From Cacconaster sp045642485 (GTDB lineage Bacteria; Bacteroidota; Bacteroidia; Bacteroidales; UBA932), in the NCBI GenBank assembly GCA_045642485.1, contig JAZUIV010000058.1, forward strand, positions 85,482 to 149,481: a stretch of 64,000 bases of DNA, given 5' to 3'. Each line of letters opens with the position of its first letter. Within the stretch, counting starts at the first letter, position 1. The translations under genes and the position numbers were made by a program. The notes beneath the pieces are model-generated. The model was given only the letters and a program-made list of their open reading frames with translations, was not told the DNA's origin and ran no database searches. Below, one piece after another: positions 27,139 through 34,562 of this stretch.

Positions 27139-27777
27139 ATGAAGAGGCTGCTCAGTAACTGCGATGTGTCCAAGGCCACGTTTGACGTGGCCCCCTTTGA
27201 CGGGGAGTGGCTTGCAAGCTTCGGCCGTCCGGAGCTGCGGGGCACTTGGACCATCTTCGGTACCAGCGGCAGCGGTAAAACAACGTTCGCTCTTATGCTT
27301 TGCAAGTATCTGTCACAGTTCGGCAGGACTATGTACGACTCGCTGGAGCAGGGCCTTTCACGCTCCATGCAGATAGCTTGGGACAGGGTCGGTATGTCGG
27401 AAGCCGGTCGTGGGGTTGTGTTCGGGAACAAGGTGTTTCTGGATGATCTGAAGGAGAAGCTGTCGAGACCGAAGAGCCCGCAAATCATAATCATTGACTC
27501 CATCACAGCAATACAGGGCTTTCACAAGAGCGACTATGCCGATCTGGTAAAGACATTTCCGAACAAGCTGTTCATCTTCATCGCCCACGAGAAGAATCAC
27601 AAGGCTCACCCGGCGGTGGCCGAATATGTCCGCTGCCTGAGTGACATAAAGGTTCACGTCAGCGGGTACCGAGCATTCATAACGTCCCGCTTTGAGGACG
27701 CTGAGGCAGGTGAAGGCGGGCAGGATTTTGTGATATGGGAGGAGGGATGTAGTAAGTATTACCCTGATAAAATTTGA
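27139..27777 (+). CDS. Second P-loop ATPase (RecA/DnaB-like fold)
   Basis: A 212-residue ATPase with Walker A FGTSGSGKTT (about 40-49) and a hydrophobic Walker B IIIIDSIT (about 112-119). The rest resembles a compact RecA-type core without extra domains. It starts 2 nt after the MuB-like gene. Phage RecA-like ATPases of this size often act in replication or recombination; here it may help transposition or replication, but the partner is unknown. Confidence 0.75.
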   Translation: MKRLLSNCDVSKATFDVAPFDGEWLASFGRPELRGTWTIFGTSGSGKTTFALMLCKYLSQFGRTMYDSLEQGLSRSMQIAWDRVGMSEAGRGVVFGNKVFLDDLKEKLSRPKSPQIIIIDSITAIQGFHKSDYADLVKTFPNKLFIFIAHEKNHKAHPAVAEYVRCLSDIKVHVSGYRAFITSRFEDAEAGEGGQDFVIWEEGCSKYYPDKI

Positions 27778-27782
27778 GCAAT

Positions 27783-28262
27783 ATGGCACGCAATGCAATG
27801 AATGACATTCACTCGAAGATCCTTAGGAAATTCCACACCCTTTGCGGGCTTGTAGGAATGACTCCTGAGGAAAAGGCGTCTCTGATTGCATCCTACGGGG
27901 TGGAAAGCAGCGCCGACATCAATACCCACGATTTGATCGATATCTGCAACAAGCTTTCTGAACAGCTTGGCCAGACAACGCAGAGCTCGAAGGACCGTCT
28001 GCGCAAACAGGTGTTCGCCGCCATAGGCGGGTACCTGAAGAAAATCGGCAGGGAAAGCAATGCCGAAATTATCAAGTCAATAGCCTGCCGGAGTACCGGG
28101 TTCGATGACTTCAACAAGATTCCGTCAGAACGTCTCCGCAACTGCTATTACGCTTTCGTGAACAAGCAGAAGGATATTGAAGGGGCGGCTGCCGTAGCTA
28201 TCGAGCTATTGATGGCCAGTATGCAGACAAAGGGGGCCGACAATGTAGCATTCAAAAACTGA
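27783..28262 (+). CDS. GemA/gp16-like regulatory protein (DUF1018 type)
   Basis: A 159-residue helical protein. The layout fits the Mu GemA (gp16) family: an N-terminal helix with HTLCGLVGMTPEEKASLIASYG followed by DINTHDLIDICNKL, then a C-terminal half with a basic helix (SKDRLRKQVFAAIGGYLKKIGR). GemA in Mu influences host and phage gene expression. Similarity judged by eye, moderate. Confidence 0.6.
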   Translation: MARNAMNDIHSKILRKFHTLCGLVGMTPEEKASLIASYGVESSADINTHDLIDICNKLSEQLGQTTQSSKDRLRKQVFAAIGGYLKKIGRESNAEIIKSIACRSTGFDDFNKIPSERLRNCYYAFVNKQKDIEGAAAVAIELLMASMQTKGADNVAFKN

Positions 28263-28268
28263 TTGAAT

Positions 28269-28949
28269 ATGATAATAGAAACCATTAAAAGCTATTTGAA
28301 AGCCGCTGCCGTAATATACGTGCTTGCGGTCACGGCCGCAGCCGTTATTCTCCTGCTCTCCCTCCGGAGCAAGGTCAAGGAAGTGCGCCGTCTGGAGGGA
28401 AACCAGCTTGCTCTGCTGGAGAACATTAATACATACAAGACCAAGGACGGGCTGTGGGCGGCAGAGACGAAGCGTCTGCAGCTTTCCGTTGATGAGTATC
28501 GCAGCGCACTGGAGGCCAGCGAGGGAGTATGTGCCGGGCAGAAGGAGATTATTGCCTCACTCAACCTGAAAGTGCGGCGTCTGGAGAGCCTTCAGCAGAC
28601 TACACTACAGATGAGGGTGGATACTTTCACGACTTTCAATCCGGAGCCTTTTACCCGGGACACCCTGAGACTGCCGAAGATCGAGTCATTGGTGAAGCCT
28701 GCCTCCCTGATGACCGGTACAATCGAGTGGTGCGACCCGTGGGTGTCCTTAAGGGTAAGGGTCGCGGAAGATGGCCGAGCTGCGGTGAGCATATCGTCGG
28801 TGGACACGCTGTACCAGATCGTGCACCGTGTTCCCAGAAGGTTCCTGTGCATTCCGTTCGGCACAAAGGCGATAAGACAGGAGGTCGTGAGCAGCAACCC
28901 GCATACTAAAATTGTCTATTCTGAATACATTGAACTGAAACGCAAATAG
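28269..28949 (+). CDS. Membrane-anchored coiled-coil protein, function unknown
   Basis: Predicted 226-residue protein with one N-terminal transmembrane helix (about 10-32), a coiled coil of about 70 residues (SLRSKVKEVRRLEGNQLALLENIN onward) and a C-terminal beta-rich domain. Proteins like this are common in Bacteroidota phages and prophages (DUF6549 type by my recollection). Function unknown; a spanin-like or envelope role is only a guess, and its place in the early region argues against lysis. Confidence 0.65.
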   Translation: MIIETIKSYLKAAAVIYVLAVTAAAVILLLSLRSKVKEVRRLEGNQLALLENINTYKTKDGLWAAETKRLQLSVDEYRSALEASEGVCAGQKEIIASLNLKVRRLESLQQTTLQMRVDTFTTFNPEPFTRDTLRLPKIESLVKPASLMTGTIEWCDPWVSLRVRVAEDGRAAVSISSVDTLYQIVHRVPRRFLCIPFGTKAIRQEVVSSNPHTKIVYSEYIELKRK

Positions 28950-28957
28950 AAAACATT

Positions 28958-29158
28958 ATGGATTTAAAAAGCTCAAGAAAGGTATTATCGGCGGGGTTCC
29001 GTATCATCAGGTGCGAAGATTACCCCACGCCTCGGATAAAGGAGCGCGCAGGCCAAAATGCAGCGTGGGTAACACTTGAGGAGGACTTTCCCTCAAAGGC
29101 GGCCAGAGACCGCCGCTTCAAGGAACTTCTGAAGGATCCTAAAATAATTTATGATTGA
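28958..29158 (+). CDS. Small conserved-looking protein, function unknown
   Basis: A 66-residue soluble protein, first ATG 8 nt after the preceding stop, with a mixed charged sequence and no recognised motif. Its spacing to both neighbours (8 and 3 nt) is what supports it as a gene. Confidence 0.6.
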   Translation: MDLKSSRKVLSAGFRIIRCEDYPTPRIKERAGQNAAWVTLEEDFPSKAARDRRFKELLKDPKIIYD

Positions 29159-29161
29159 ATT

Positions 29162-29449
29162 ATGACAAATAAAGAGAAAGCGCGGGAGATTGCCTCCGTT
29201 CTTGTTGATACCGATCAGACTGAAGCGTATAACCATTTGGTCGCACTGATTGAGCAGTCTTTTGAGTGGAAGGAGCAACAGATTATAGGCCTTCTTGAGA
29301 AGTTGCACGATGAACAGCAATTTCTTCTTTACCACCAGAAGCCATCAAGTAAATTACGGGCGCATTTCGAGGGCTCCACTGGCATACTTGCTAAGTTAAT
29401 AGCTATGCTTTCCAATGAGAAAACTAAAGAACAAACCTTTGGACTATGA
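29162..29449 (+). CDS. Small helical protein, function unknown
   Basis: 95 residues, mostly alpha-helical by composition, no membrane segment and no recognised motif. It overlaps the HAD gene by 4 nt (ATGA). Confidence 0.6.
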   Translation: MTNKEKAREIASVLVDTDQTEAYNHLVALIEQSFEWKEQQIIGLLEKLHDEQQFLLYHQKPSSKLRAHFEGSTGILAKLIAMLSNEKTKEQTFGL

Positions 29450-29790
29450 TAATTGCGGTTGACTTTGACGGAACGCTTCACGATGCCGAGTACCCCAATA
29501 TCGGGGTACCGAAGAAGGATGCGGTGAAGGTGATGCAGCAGCTGCACGATGACGGGCACACCATCATCATCTGGAGCTGCAGGGCCGGGAGGTATTACGA
29601 TGATATGATAGAGTGGCTTGACGGCATCGGGATCCCGTTCGACTATATCAATGAACACGACAGGGCAGTGCTTTCAAACTATGGTGTTGACACCAGGAAG
29701 GTTTATGCGGATGTTTACATCGATGACCACAATATCGGCGGCATCCCTTCATGGAAGGCAATTTACAAGAAGATACAGGAACTAAATTAA
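29446..29790 (+). CDS. HAD-superfamily hydrolase
   Basis: Minimal HAD phosphatase of 114 residues. Motif I is AVDFDGTL with nucleophile Asp6 and general acid Asp8, motif II IIWSCRAG supplies the Ser/Thr-type residue, and motif IV is YIDDHNIGG near the C-terminus. No cap domain. It lies directly before a glycosyltransferase-like gene, so a sugar-phosphate substrate is possible. Confidence 0.85.
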   Translation: MIIAVDFDGTLHDAEYPNIGVPKKDAVKVMQQLHDDGHTIIIWSCRAGRYYDDMIEWLDGIGIPFDYINEHDRAVLSNYGVDTRKVYADVYIDDHNIGGIPSWKAIYKKIQELN

Positions 29791-29795
29791 CGGAT

Positions 29796-30566
29796 ATGGA
29801 CACAAAGAAAACATTATTGGTCATCCCGTACCTGAGGGAGGGTGCCCAGGGCGGGGAGCTTGAAACGGCCGTGAACGGCTGGATCAAGAATTTCAAGGGT
29901 AATCTCAAGATTGTAGTCGTCGGTGACGACACCCCTATAACCAGAAAGCTGCAGAAGGAGGGCAAGATCTCCGTTGCGGTTTTGCATAGAAGGCCGGAGA
30001 ATGCTTCTGAGCCTTCGCTTGATATCGTTTGCAAGATGGTATGGGTTATGTCCCATTTTGCTAACTCATTCAAAGGCTGCATCTGGTCAAACGATGACAT
30101 CTATCCGGTGAATCCGGTGGCGATGAAGGACATCAAAGCCCTGAAGGGTGTCGGCAAAGATCTTACCGGGAAGGACGGCTCATCAAACTATTTTCAAAGA
30201 GCAATGGCCCGGACACGCAGGCTGCTTCTCGAGGCGGGTAAGCCTATCTACAACTACAGCAGCCACTGCCCGAAGTGGTTTGATTTTGAAAGGCTGCAGG
30301 AGGTGCTTGACAAATTCAATTGTTACAAAACACCGCTGCTGATAGAGAGTCTTTATTTCAATTACTGGTACACTCATCCCAAGGCTGTAAGGATCAATGT
30401 CAATGCACCGGGAAACCGCTTCAAATGTGGCATCTATGAAGCGAATTATGACCTCGCCAAACTTACGGAGGAAATGAAGCGAGGGGTACTCTTCGTCAAC
30501 AACAGTTCCGTGGGATACAGAAAGGAACTCATCCTGACTATCAGAGAATTCATCAAAAACTCATAA
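29796..30566 (+). CDS. Glycosyltransferase-like protein
   Basis: 256 residues. The N-terminus (LLVIPYLREGAQGGELETAV, then IKIVVVGDD-like strands) suggests a nucleotide-sugar-binding Rossmann half, IWSNDDIYPVNP is a DxD-like metal-binding motif, and the middle (SSHCPKWFDFERL) resembles capsule/stealth-type transferases. I would place it as a glycosyltransferase of unknown specificity; the family is not certain. The start at 29796 is the first ATG after the HAD gene. Confidence 0.55.
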   Translation: MDTKKTLLVIPYLREGAQGGELETAVNGWIKNFKGNLKIVVVGDDTPITRKLQKEGKISVAVLHRRPENASEPSLDIVCKMVWVMSHFANSFKGCIWSNDDIYPVNPVAMKDIKALKGVGKDLTGKDGSSNYFQRAMARTRRLLLEAGKPIYNYSSHCPKWFDFERLQEVLDKFNCYKTPLLIESLYFNYWYTHPKAVRINVNAPGNRFKCGIYEANYDLAKLTEEMKRGVLFVNNSSVGYRKELILTIREFIKNS

Positions 30567-30584
30567 ACACAAAATTCAAACATT

Positions 30585-31247
30585 ATGGACTTATCAAAAT
30601 TGACAACTGAAGAGCTGACCCAGCTCGAAGCGCAGATTGCGGAGAAGAAAGCATTCGCCGAGCGCAAGAAACGTGAGGCTATCGACACGTACAAGGACCT
30701 TGTAAGCGAGGCCGTGTCTGATGCATTTAAGGTACTGCAGGAGCAAAGCCGCTCTCTTGCAACAACCAAGGCAAGGGTTTACAAGATGTTCGAAACGGTC
30801 AAGGACATGAAGGCCGACCTGTTCAAAACAAAGGAAGGTGGTCAGTGGAGCCACACGTTCACGGATAAGGAGGGCAACCTGAGAATCACTCTCGGCACCA
30901 ACACCCTCGACAACTATGATGACACAGCCGAGGATGGCATTGCCATGGTGAACGAGTATCTGGACTCCTTGGCCATGGACAATCCCAACGCTCAGCAGGC
31001 CGTCACCATCTGCCGCAGCCTTCTTTCACGTGACAGGAAAGGCAACCTCAAGCCTTCCAAGATAGTGACTCTCCACAATCACGCTACAAGAAGCGGGGAT
31101 CAGAAGTTCATCGAAGGCGTGAATCTCATTATTGGTGCTTACAAGCCTGTGGCCAGCAAGACTTATGTCCGTGCTGAATATAAGAACGAGAAGGGTGAAT
31201 GGGTTAACGTTCCCCTTGGTATGACAGAGGCTGAGGAGGGAAAGTGA
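30585..31247 (+). CDS. DUF3164 family protein (Mu-like early protein)
   Basis: 220 residues. N-terminal coiled coil (ELTQLEAQIAEKKAFAERKKREA), then the region around DLFKTKEGGQWSHTFTDKEGN and the C-terminal half match the DUF3164 family found in Mu-like prophages. Function unknown. Stop overlaps the next ATG by one base. Confidence 0.75.
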   Translation: MDLSKLTTEELTQLEAQIAEKKAFAERKKREAIDTYKDLVSEAVSDAFKVLQEQSRSLATTKARVYKMFETVKDMKADLFKTKEGGQWSHTFTDKEGNLRITLGTNTLDNYDDTAEDGIAMVNEYLDSLAMDNPNAQQAVTICRSLLSRDRKGNLKPSKIVTLHNHATRSGDQKFIEGVNLIIGAYKPVASKTYVRAEYKNEKGEWVNVPLGMTEAEEGK

Positions 31248-31429
31248 TGGGCATACAGGTTGAAACAGTGAGCAAGCATATTGAGGAGCACCTGTGTGTC
31301 TGCAGGAGATGTTCCGGTACCGGGAGGCTTGATAATGGGGCGGTGTGCAGCCAGTGCCAGGGAACCGGCCGTGTTTTCATATCAAGCGATGTCACCACTT
31401 ACATCCGGCCGTTTGTTCCGGAGGAGTAA
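31247..31429 (+). CDS. Small zinc-ribbon protein (DnaJ-type CxxCxGxG)
   Basis: 60 residues with two CxxCxGxG motifs (CRRCSGTGR and CSQCQGTGR), the repeat of DnaJ zinc domains, enough to bind one zinc ion. No J domain. Partner unknown. Confidence 0.7.
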   Translation: MGIQVETVSKHIEEHLCVCRRCSGTGRLDNGAVCSQCQGTGRVFISSDVTTYIRPFVPEE

Positions 31430-31470
31430 CCCCTGATGGTCTTAGCGGCGGTCCGACTCCGCCGCAGGGG
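31430..31470 (+). other. Stable hairpin resembling the 3' half of a tRNA
   Basis: CCCCT pairs with AGGGG; inside it GCGGCGG pairs with CCGCCGC around the 7-nt loop TCCGACT. The part after position 31436 reads much like the 3' half of the window's tRNA-Gln (GGTCTTAGCGGCGGTCCGA versus GGTCCTCTTAGTGGCGGTTCGA), with a T-arm-like hairpin. It may be a recombined tRNA remnant or a leader hairpin. Confidence 0.4.
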
Positions 31471-31491
31471 ACAAATAAAACAGAATGCAAA

Positions 31492-31737
31492 ATGAAGACT
31501 AAAAGAGGCAAAATCAGGGGAAGCAGTTATCAGAAGAGGGTAACGGACATCAACCGCATCTATGATGAGCACATCAAGGACGGGCTGAACAATCGTGAGA
31601 TCCTCCGCCGCTTTATTCACCCGATTTATCCGATTTCCGAGTCAACACTGTATAACATCTTGAAGGCTGAAGGTACGGTTCCAGCGCCGGAGCCCGAAAT
31701 GCCCTCTCTTTTCGATGAATTCAACAACTCAAAATAG
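31492..31737 (+). CDS. Small HTH-like basic protein
   Basis: 81 residues, basic N-terminus (KTKRGKIRGSSYQKR) and a helix-turn-helix-like segment (NREILRRFIHPIYPISESTLYNIL). The ATG at 31492 is chosen because longer starts overlap the zinc-ribbon gene and the hairpin. Possibly a DNA-binding regulator. Confidence 0.55.
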   Translation: MKTKRGKIRGSSYQKRVTDINRIYDEHIKDGLNNREILRRFIHPIYPISESTLYNILKAEGTVPAPEPEMPSLFDEFNNSK

Positions 31738-31743
31738 TATTTT

Positions 31744-32091
31744 ATGAAAAGGTTTATTACACTTGGGAAGAAGGTCTATGACCGGGTCCCGATGTCAGAG
31801 CTCAACATAACAGAGGCGATGTTGCGCTACCTGTTTGAAGCTATGTTTAACCGCCCGCACGGTGAGGCTCTTTCAGAACAGGACCGATGTGTCATGGTGG
31901 CTAAAGGATTAATTGACCGTTCAAATCAAATAACCCTTCACGGAGTAGAAATACTTAGTTCCTGTGAGGCGATTGATGATTGTGCGTTTTGTCTTCACTT
32001 TCACGAGGATGATGATGGCGAACGCTGTCTTCTTCACGACATGCCCGTCTGCTGTGGCGATATCTGCGAAGACTGGGAGGAGGACGTTTAG
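31744..32091 (+). CDS. Cysteine-rich small protein, function unknown
   Basis: 115 residues. The C-terminal third has eight Cys and several His/Asp residues in a tight block (CAFCLHFHEDDDGERCLLHDM then CCGDICEDW), a likely metal site. No family recognised. Last gene of the early operon, before a terminator. Confidence 0.6.
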   Translation: MKRFITLGKKVYDRVPMSELNITEAMLRYLFEAMFNRPHGEALSEQDRCVMVAKGLIDRSNQITLHGVEILSSCEAIDDCAFCLHFHEDDDGERCLLHDMPVCCGDICEDWEEDV

Positions 32092-32109
32092 TCTTAGTCC
32101 CTTCACGCG

Positions 32110-32157
32110 AATGCCCGGAAGTCTATTGAACTTTCGGGCATTATTTACGATTTTTGT
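32110..32157 (+). terminator. Terminator of the early operon
   Basis: Twelve-bp stem AATGCCCGGAAG/CTTTCGGGCATT (32110-32142) with a T-rich tail (TTTTTG). Confidence 0.75.
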
Positions 32158-32189
32158 TTCCCAGTTGGAAAAATGTGGAAAAATAGCAT

Positions 32190-32197
32190 TACATTTG
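32190..32197 (+). promoter_or_regulatory. -7 box of the moron gene
   Basis: TACATTTG matches TAnnTTTG, 27 nt before the ATG at 32224 and just downstream of the early terminator. Confidence 0.65.
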
Positions 32198-32223
32198 TAA
32201 GGCTAACGAAAAACAACAGAATA

Positions 32224-32889
32224 ATGGAAAAGACTGTACTGGATTGGCTCTTGAAGAATTACCCGATAATATTTCTCTGTATTGTCGTGGCTGTGGTGGT
32301 ATGGATTATTGCCAGATTCTATTTCCGGAGATTCAAAAAAATGGAGGAAACGGTTAAGGAACTTCCCTGCAGCCGCCTCGAGGAAGACATTCATCGACTT
32401 GAAAAAGCGGAGGAAACTGTGGCCAATCTGCCCTGCAGCCGTCACGAAGACAACTTCCGGACAATCGATGAGAAGCTCACAAAGATTATTACAATCCTCA
32501 CCATGAAGTACCCTTCCTCAGCATCTGCTTTCTCCATAAAGCGCAGCCCCAGACAACTTAACGAGAAGGGCAAGGAACTTTATAATGCCTGCGGCGGCAG
32601 AGATTTGTTGGAGAACAACTGCGATATGCTGCTTGAGATGATTTCAAGGAGTAACCCTAAGACCGCCCTTGACGTTGAGAGTCAGGCGTATGAAGTTTTG
32701 GCCGTAAATCAGGATAAGGATATGTTCAACGGCGTGAAGCAGTGGATATACAACAGCCCGAACTGGGAGATAGATACGCCGCAAGGTAAGGAGCAATATT
32801 CAATTACACTTGCCGATGTTTGTTTTGTTGTGAGCATTCCGTTAAGGGATATGTACTTATCAAAGCACCCGGAAATTTTGCCAGAATAA
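32224..32889 (+). CDS. Moron: membrane-anchored protein with conserved C-terminal domain
   Basis: 221 residues. One transmembrane helix (about 12-31) follows a short N-terminus, then two similar copies of EEtVkeLPCSRlEed (around 40-55 and 64-79), and a C-terminal domain starting near residue 100 (KYPSSASAFSIKRSPRQLNEKGKELYN) that I recognise from other phage and bacterial proteins without a known function. It has its own promoter and is bounded by terminators, so it can be expressed in the lysogen. Confidence 0.7.
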   Translation: MEKTVLDWLLKNYPIIFLCIVVAVVVWIIARFYFRRFKKMEETVKELPCSRLEEDIHRLEKAEETVANLPCSRHEDNFRTIDEKLTKIITILTMKYPSSASAFSIKRSPRQLNEKGKELYNACGGRDLLENNCDMLLEMISRSNPKTALDVESQAYEVLAVNQDKDMFNGVKQWIYNSPNWEIDTPQGKEQYSITLADVCFVVSIPLRDMYLSKHPEILPE

Positions 32890-32911
32890 ATCATATTGAT
32901 GCAACATTAAA

Positions 32912-32947
32912 ACGAAGGCCTCGCCTGTAATGGCGGGCCTTCGTTTT
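32912..32947. terminator. Bidirectional terminator
   Basis: Stem ACGAAGGCC..CGCC/GGCGGGCCTTCGT with T runs on both strands (TTTT after it; AAAA before it). It separates the moron from the converging leftward late operon. Confidence 0.8.
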
Positions 32948-32963
32948 GGTTAGGGCTTATTAC

Positions 32964-33398
32964 CTATTCTTCGACTGAATAACTGTATTCCTGCTCATAG
33001 ACTTTTATTCGGCCCGGGAGGGAGTATGTACGTGATTTAATACGGATGAACGGACGATGTGAAGAGTTTGACCGTACACCGTTTATTGCGTTATGAACGG
33101 CCTTTCTGAGTGAGTCTCTTTCCGTAAAGTATGCGTCCTGTCCGGCACCGGCATAGGTGTCGTCATAGCAGTCACAGGCCAGACGGACGGTGAATGTTCC
33201 GGAACCGAGCTGGGAGTCTTCACCGCTACACTGCCTCCAGTCCGTCTCATTGAAAAGAATGAGCGCTGCCGGGAATGTTATGGGATAAGTGTCTTCACCG
33301 TTCAGCAGCGCCTCAAGCTGTCCGGTGTCTTCATCAACGTGAGTGATTCCGCTGATGGCGGCGAGAAGGGTTCTGATTTGAATGTAATCCTGCTCCAT
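32964..33398 (-). CDS. Tail completion / gp37-like protein
   Basis: 144 residues. Size, position last in the leftward late block after the gpG-like gene, and the pattern with a conserved LTFPAALI/ETDW core fit the Mu gp37 / tail terminator-like proteins of Mu-like phages. Judged from context and composition; not a firm family call. Confidence 0.5.
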   Translation of the reverse strand: MEQDYIQIRTLLAAISGITHVDEDTGQLEALLNGEDTYPITFPAALILFNETDWRQCSGEDSQLGSGTFTVRLACDCYDDTYAGAGQDAYFTERDSLRKAVHNAINGVRSNSSHRPFIRIKSRTYSLPGRIKVYEQEYSYSVEE

Positions 33399-33401
33399 AA
33401 T

Positions 33402-33983
33402 TTACTTGTTTAAAATGTTGTTTAAATCGTTTGCAATCATTGTTTGAAGGGTGGTGTCAACGGTTTTTGAGGGGCCGAGGAATTGCCTTTTCGGAATCTT
33501 GATGTCAAGTGTCTGTTTCTTTGTCAGGGCAAGACCTTTCCAGAACGAACCCTCATCATCCTTGCCTCCTTTCTTCTTGCCCTTCTTGCCGGTCTCCTCG
33601 TAGTATCTGGCCCAGGCATAGGCTCTCATTTTAGGTGTGACTTTCGGATGAGTGGTACCACCGGCATTATGGACTCCGGCATAGATGACGTTGTTGTAGA
33701 TTGTAACGGACCCGTTCCTGGGCGTGTAGCCTGTTCCGTTATACAGCACTTTCCGGGAAGACAGCAGCGGGCCACGCCGGGCATCAGCCCCACCTCCCGA
33801 GGACTGCCGCTTCGTTTCCTGCCATTTCTCCAGTGCGCCGTTCTGGAATCCTCCCAGACGGAAATTCTCCTGAACTATGGACTTCACCTTGGCTCCGGCC
33901 TTGACCGGCAGCTTGCGGCGGAAGTATCCGGAGAGCTCGGCATTCTTGGCCTGAAGTTTCTGCCTGAATTCAGGTATCTCCAT
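33402..33983 (-). CDS. Phage virion morphogenesis protein (Mu gpG-like)
   Basis: 193 residues. The sequence RGPLLSSRKVLYNGTGYTPRNGSVTIYNNVIYAGVHN followed by GGTTHPKVTPKMR and a C-terminal IPKRQFLG are hallmarks of the phage virion morphogenesis / tail completion family (gpG of Mu, gpS of P2). It probably joins the neck or tail end during assembly. Confidence 0.8.
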   Translation of the reverse strand: MEIPEFRQKLQAKNAELSGYFRRKLPVKAGAKVKSIVQENFRLGGFQNGALEKWQETKRQSSGGGADARRGPLLSSRKVLYNGTGYTPRNGSVTIYNNVIYAGVHNAGGTTHPKVTPKMRAYAWARYYEETGKKGKKKGGKDDEGSFWKGLALTKKQTLDIKIPKRQFLGPSKTVDTTLQTMIANDLNNILNK

Positions 33984-33990
33984 ATTTTGC

Positions 33991-33998
33991 TATATTTG
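33991..33998 (+). promoter_or_regulatory. -7 box of the embedded HTH gene
   Basis: TATATTTG, perfect -7 match, 31 nt before the ATG at 34029, pointing rightward against the surrounding leftward genes. Confidence 0.6.
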
Positions 33999-34028
33999 GG
34001 ATGTTTTATTCATTAACTTGTTTTTACT

Positions 34029-34412
34029 ATGAATCTGATCACTCCGGAACTTAAGGACCGTATGCTCGAGAAGCTTATTTGCTTGGAGGCCCCGACAATC
34101 AACATTGATGATACCGCAAAGGAACTTGGTGTTTCCCCCTCATGGGTCACAATGATGATTCATCAGTTTGTTGAGTTACAGCTTTGCAGGGCAACATTCT
34201 TCATCGGCGGGAACATTCGCATTGTGATCAGAGCAGAGGCACACGAGATGGCGCTCAGAGGAGGCTTTACGGCCCGGGAGAAGTATCTTAAAGACAGCAT
34301 CGATAAACTTGAACGAGAGCTGAAGCAACTTCAAGCGGACTTTCCCGACAGGGCCGAACGCTTTGCAAACATCCTTTCCGGAATCAGCGCAGTGGTGAGC
34401 CTCTTCCGCTAA
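34029..34412 (+). CDS. HTH regulator embedded in the leftward late block
   Basis: 127 residues. The N-terminal half is a winged/HTH-like domain (INIDDTAKELGVSPSWVTMMIHQFVEL), the C-terminal half is a coiled coil (YLKDSIDKLERELKQLQ) ending in a hydrophobic tail. It has its own promoter and runs opposite to its neighbours, which suggests expression independent of the late genes. Could be a regulator of late genes or the control protein of the adjacent toxin-like gene; no direct evidence for either. Confidence 0.65.
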   Translation: MNLITPELKDRMLEKLICLEAPTINIDDTAKELGVSPSWVTMMIHQFVELQLCRATFFIGGNIRIVIRAEAHEMALRGGFTAREKYLKDSIDKLERELKQLQADFPDRAERFANILSGISAVVSLFR

Positions 34413-34523
34413 AAGTTGTTCGGCTTGCTCAAGCAGTGTTTCACTTGGTGTTTCAGCATATTCAACCACCTTTATTGCCCCATCAATAACCACTGTCCGG
34501 CGGACGATGAATTTTTTATCCAT
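34176..34523 (-). CDS. Doubtful minus-strand ORF after the MuF gene
   Basis: An ATG at 34523 opens a 115-codon frame. The first about 40 residues (MDKKFIVRRTVVIDGAIKVV, then an acidic helix) look protein-like, but from about 34412 on it runs antisense to the HTH gene and loses that character. If real it would be short or have lost its stop. Its place directly downstream of the toxin-like C-terminus makes it a possible immunity remnant. Confidence 0.25.
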   Translation of the reverse strand: MDKKFIVRRTVVIDGAIKVVEYAETPSETLLEQAEQLLAEEAHHCADSGKDVCKAFGPVGKVRLKLLQLSFKFIDAVFKILLPGRKASSERHLVCLCSDHNANVPADEECCPAKL

Positions 34524-34549
34524 AAACTATTGTTTTAAAGAAAATTTCT

Positions 34550-34557
34550 TATATTTG
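34550..34557 (+). promoter_or_regulatory. -7 box of a structured RNA
   Basis: TATATTTG with TTG about 17 nt upstream (34530-34532), the Bacteroidota promoter pattern. No rightward gene begins downstream, only the hairpin array at 34563-34645. Confidence 0.6.
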
Positions 34558-34562
34558 CGGTG

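Noticed and set aside
30594..30854. Minus-strand frame opposite the DUF3164 gene
   Set aside because: Antisense shadow of a well-supported gene with no independent start context or domain.
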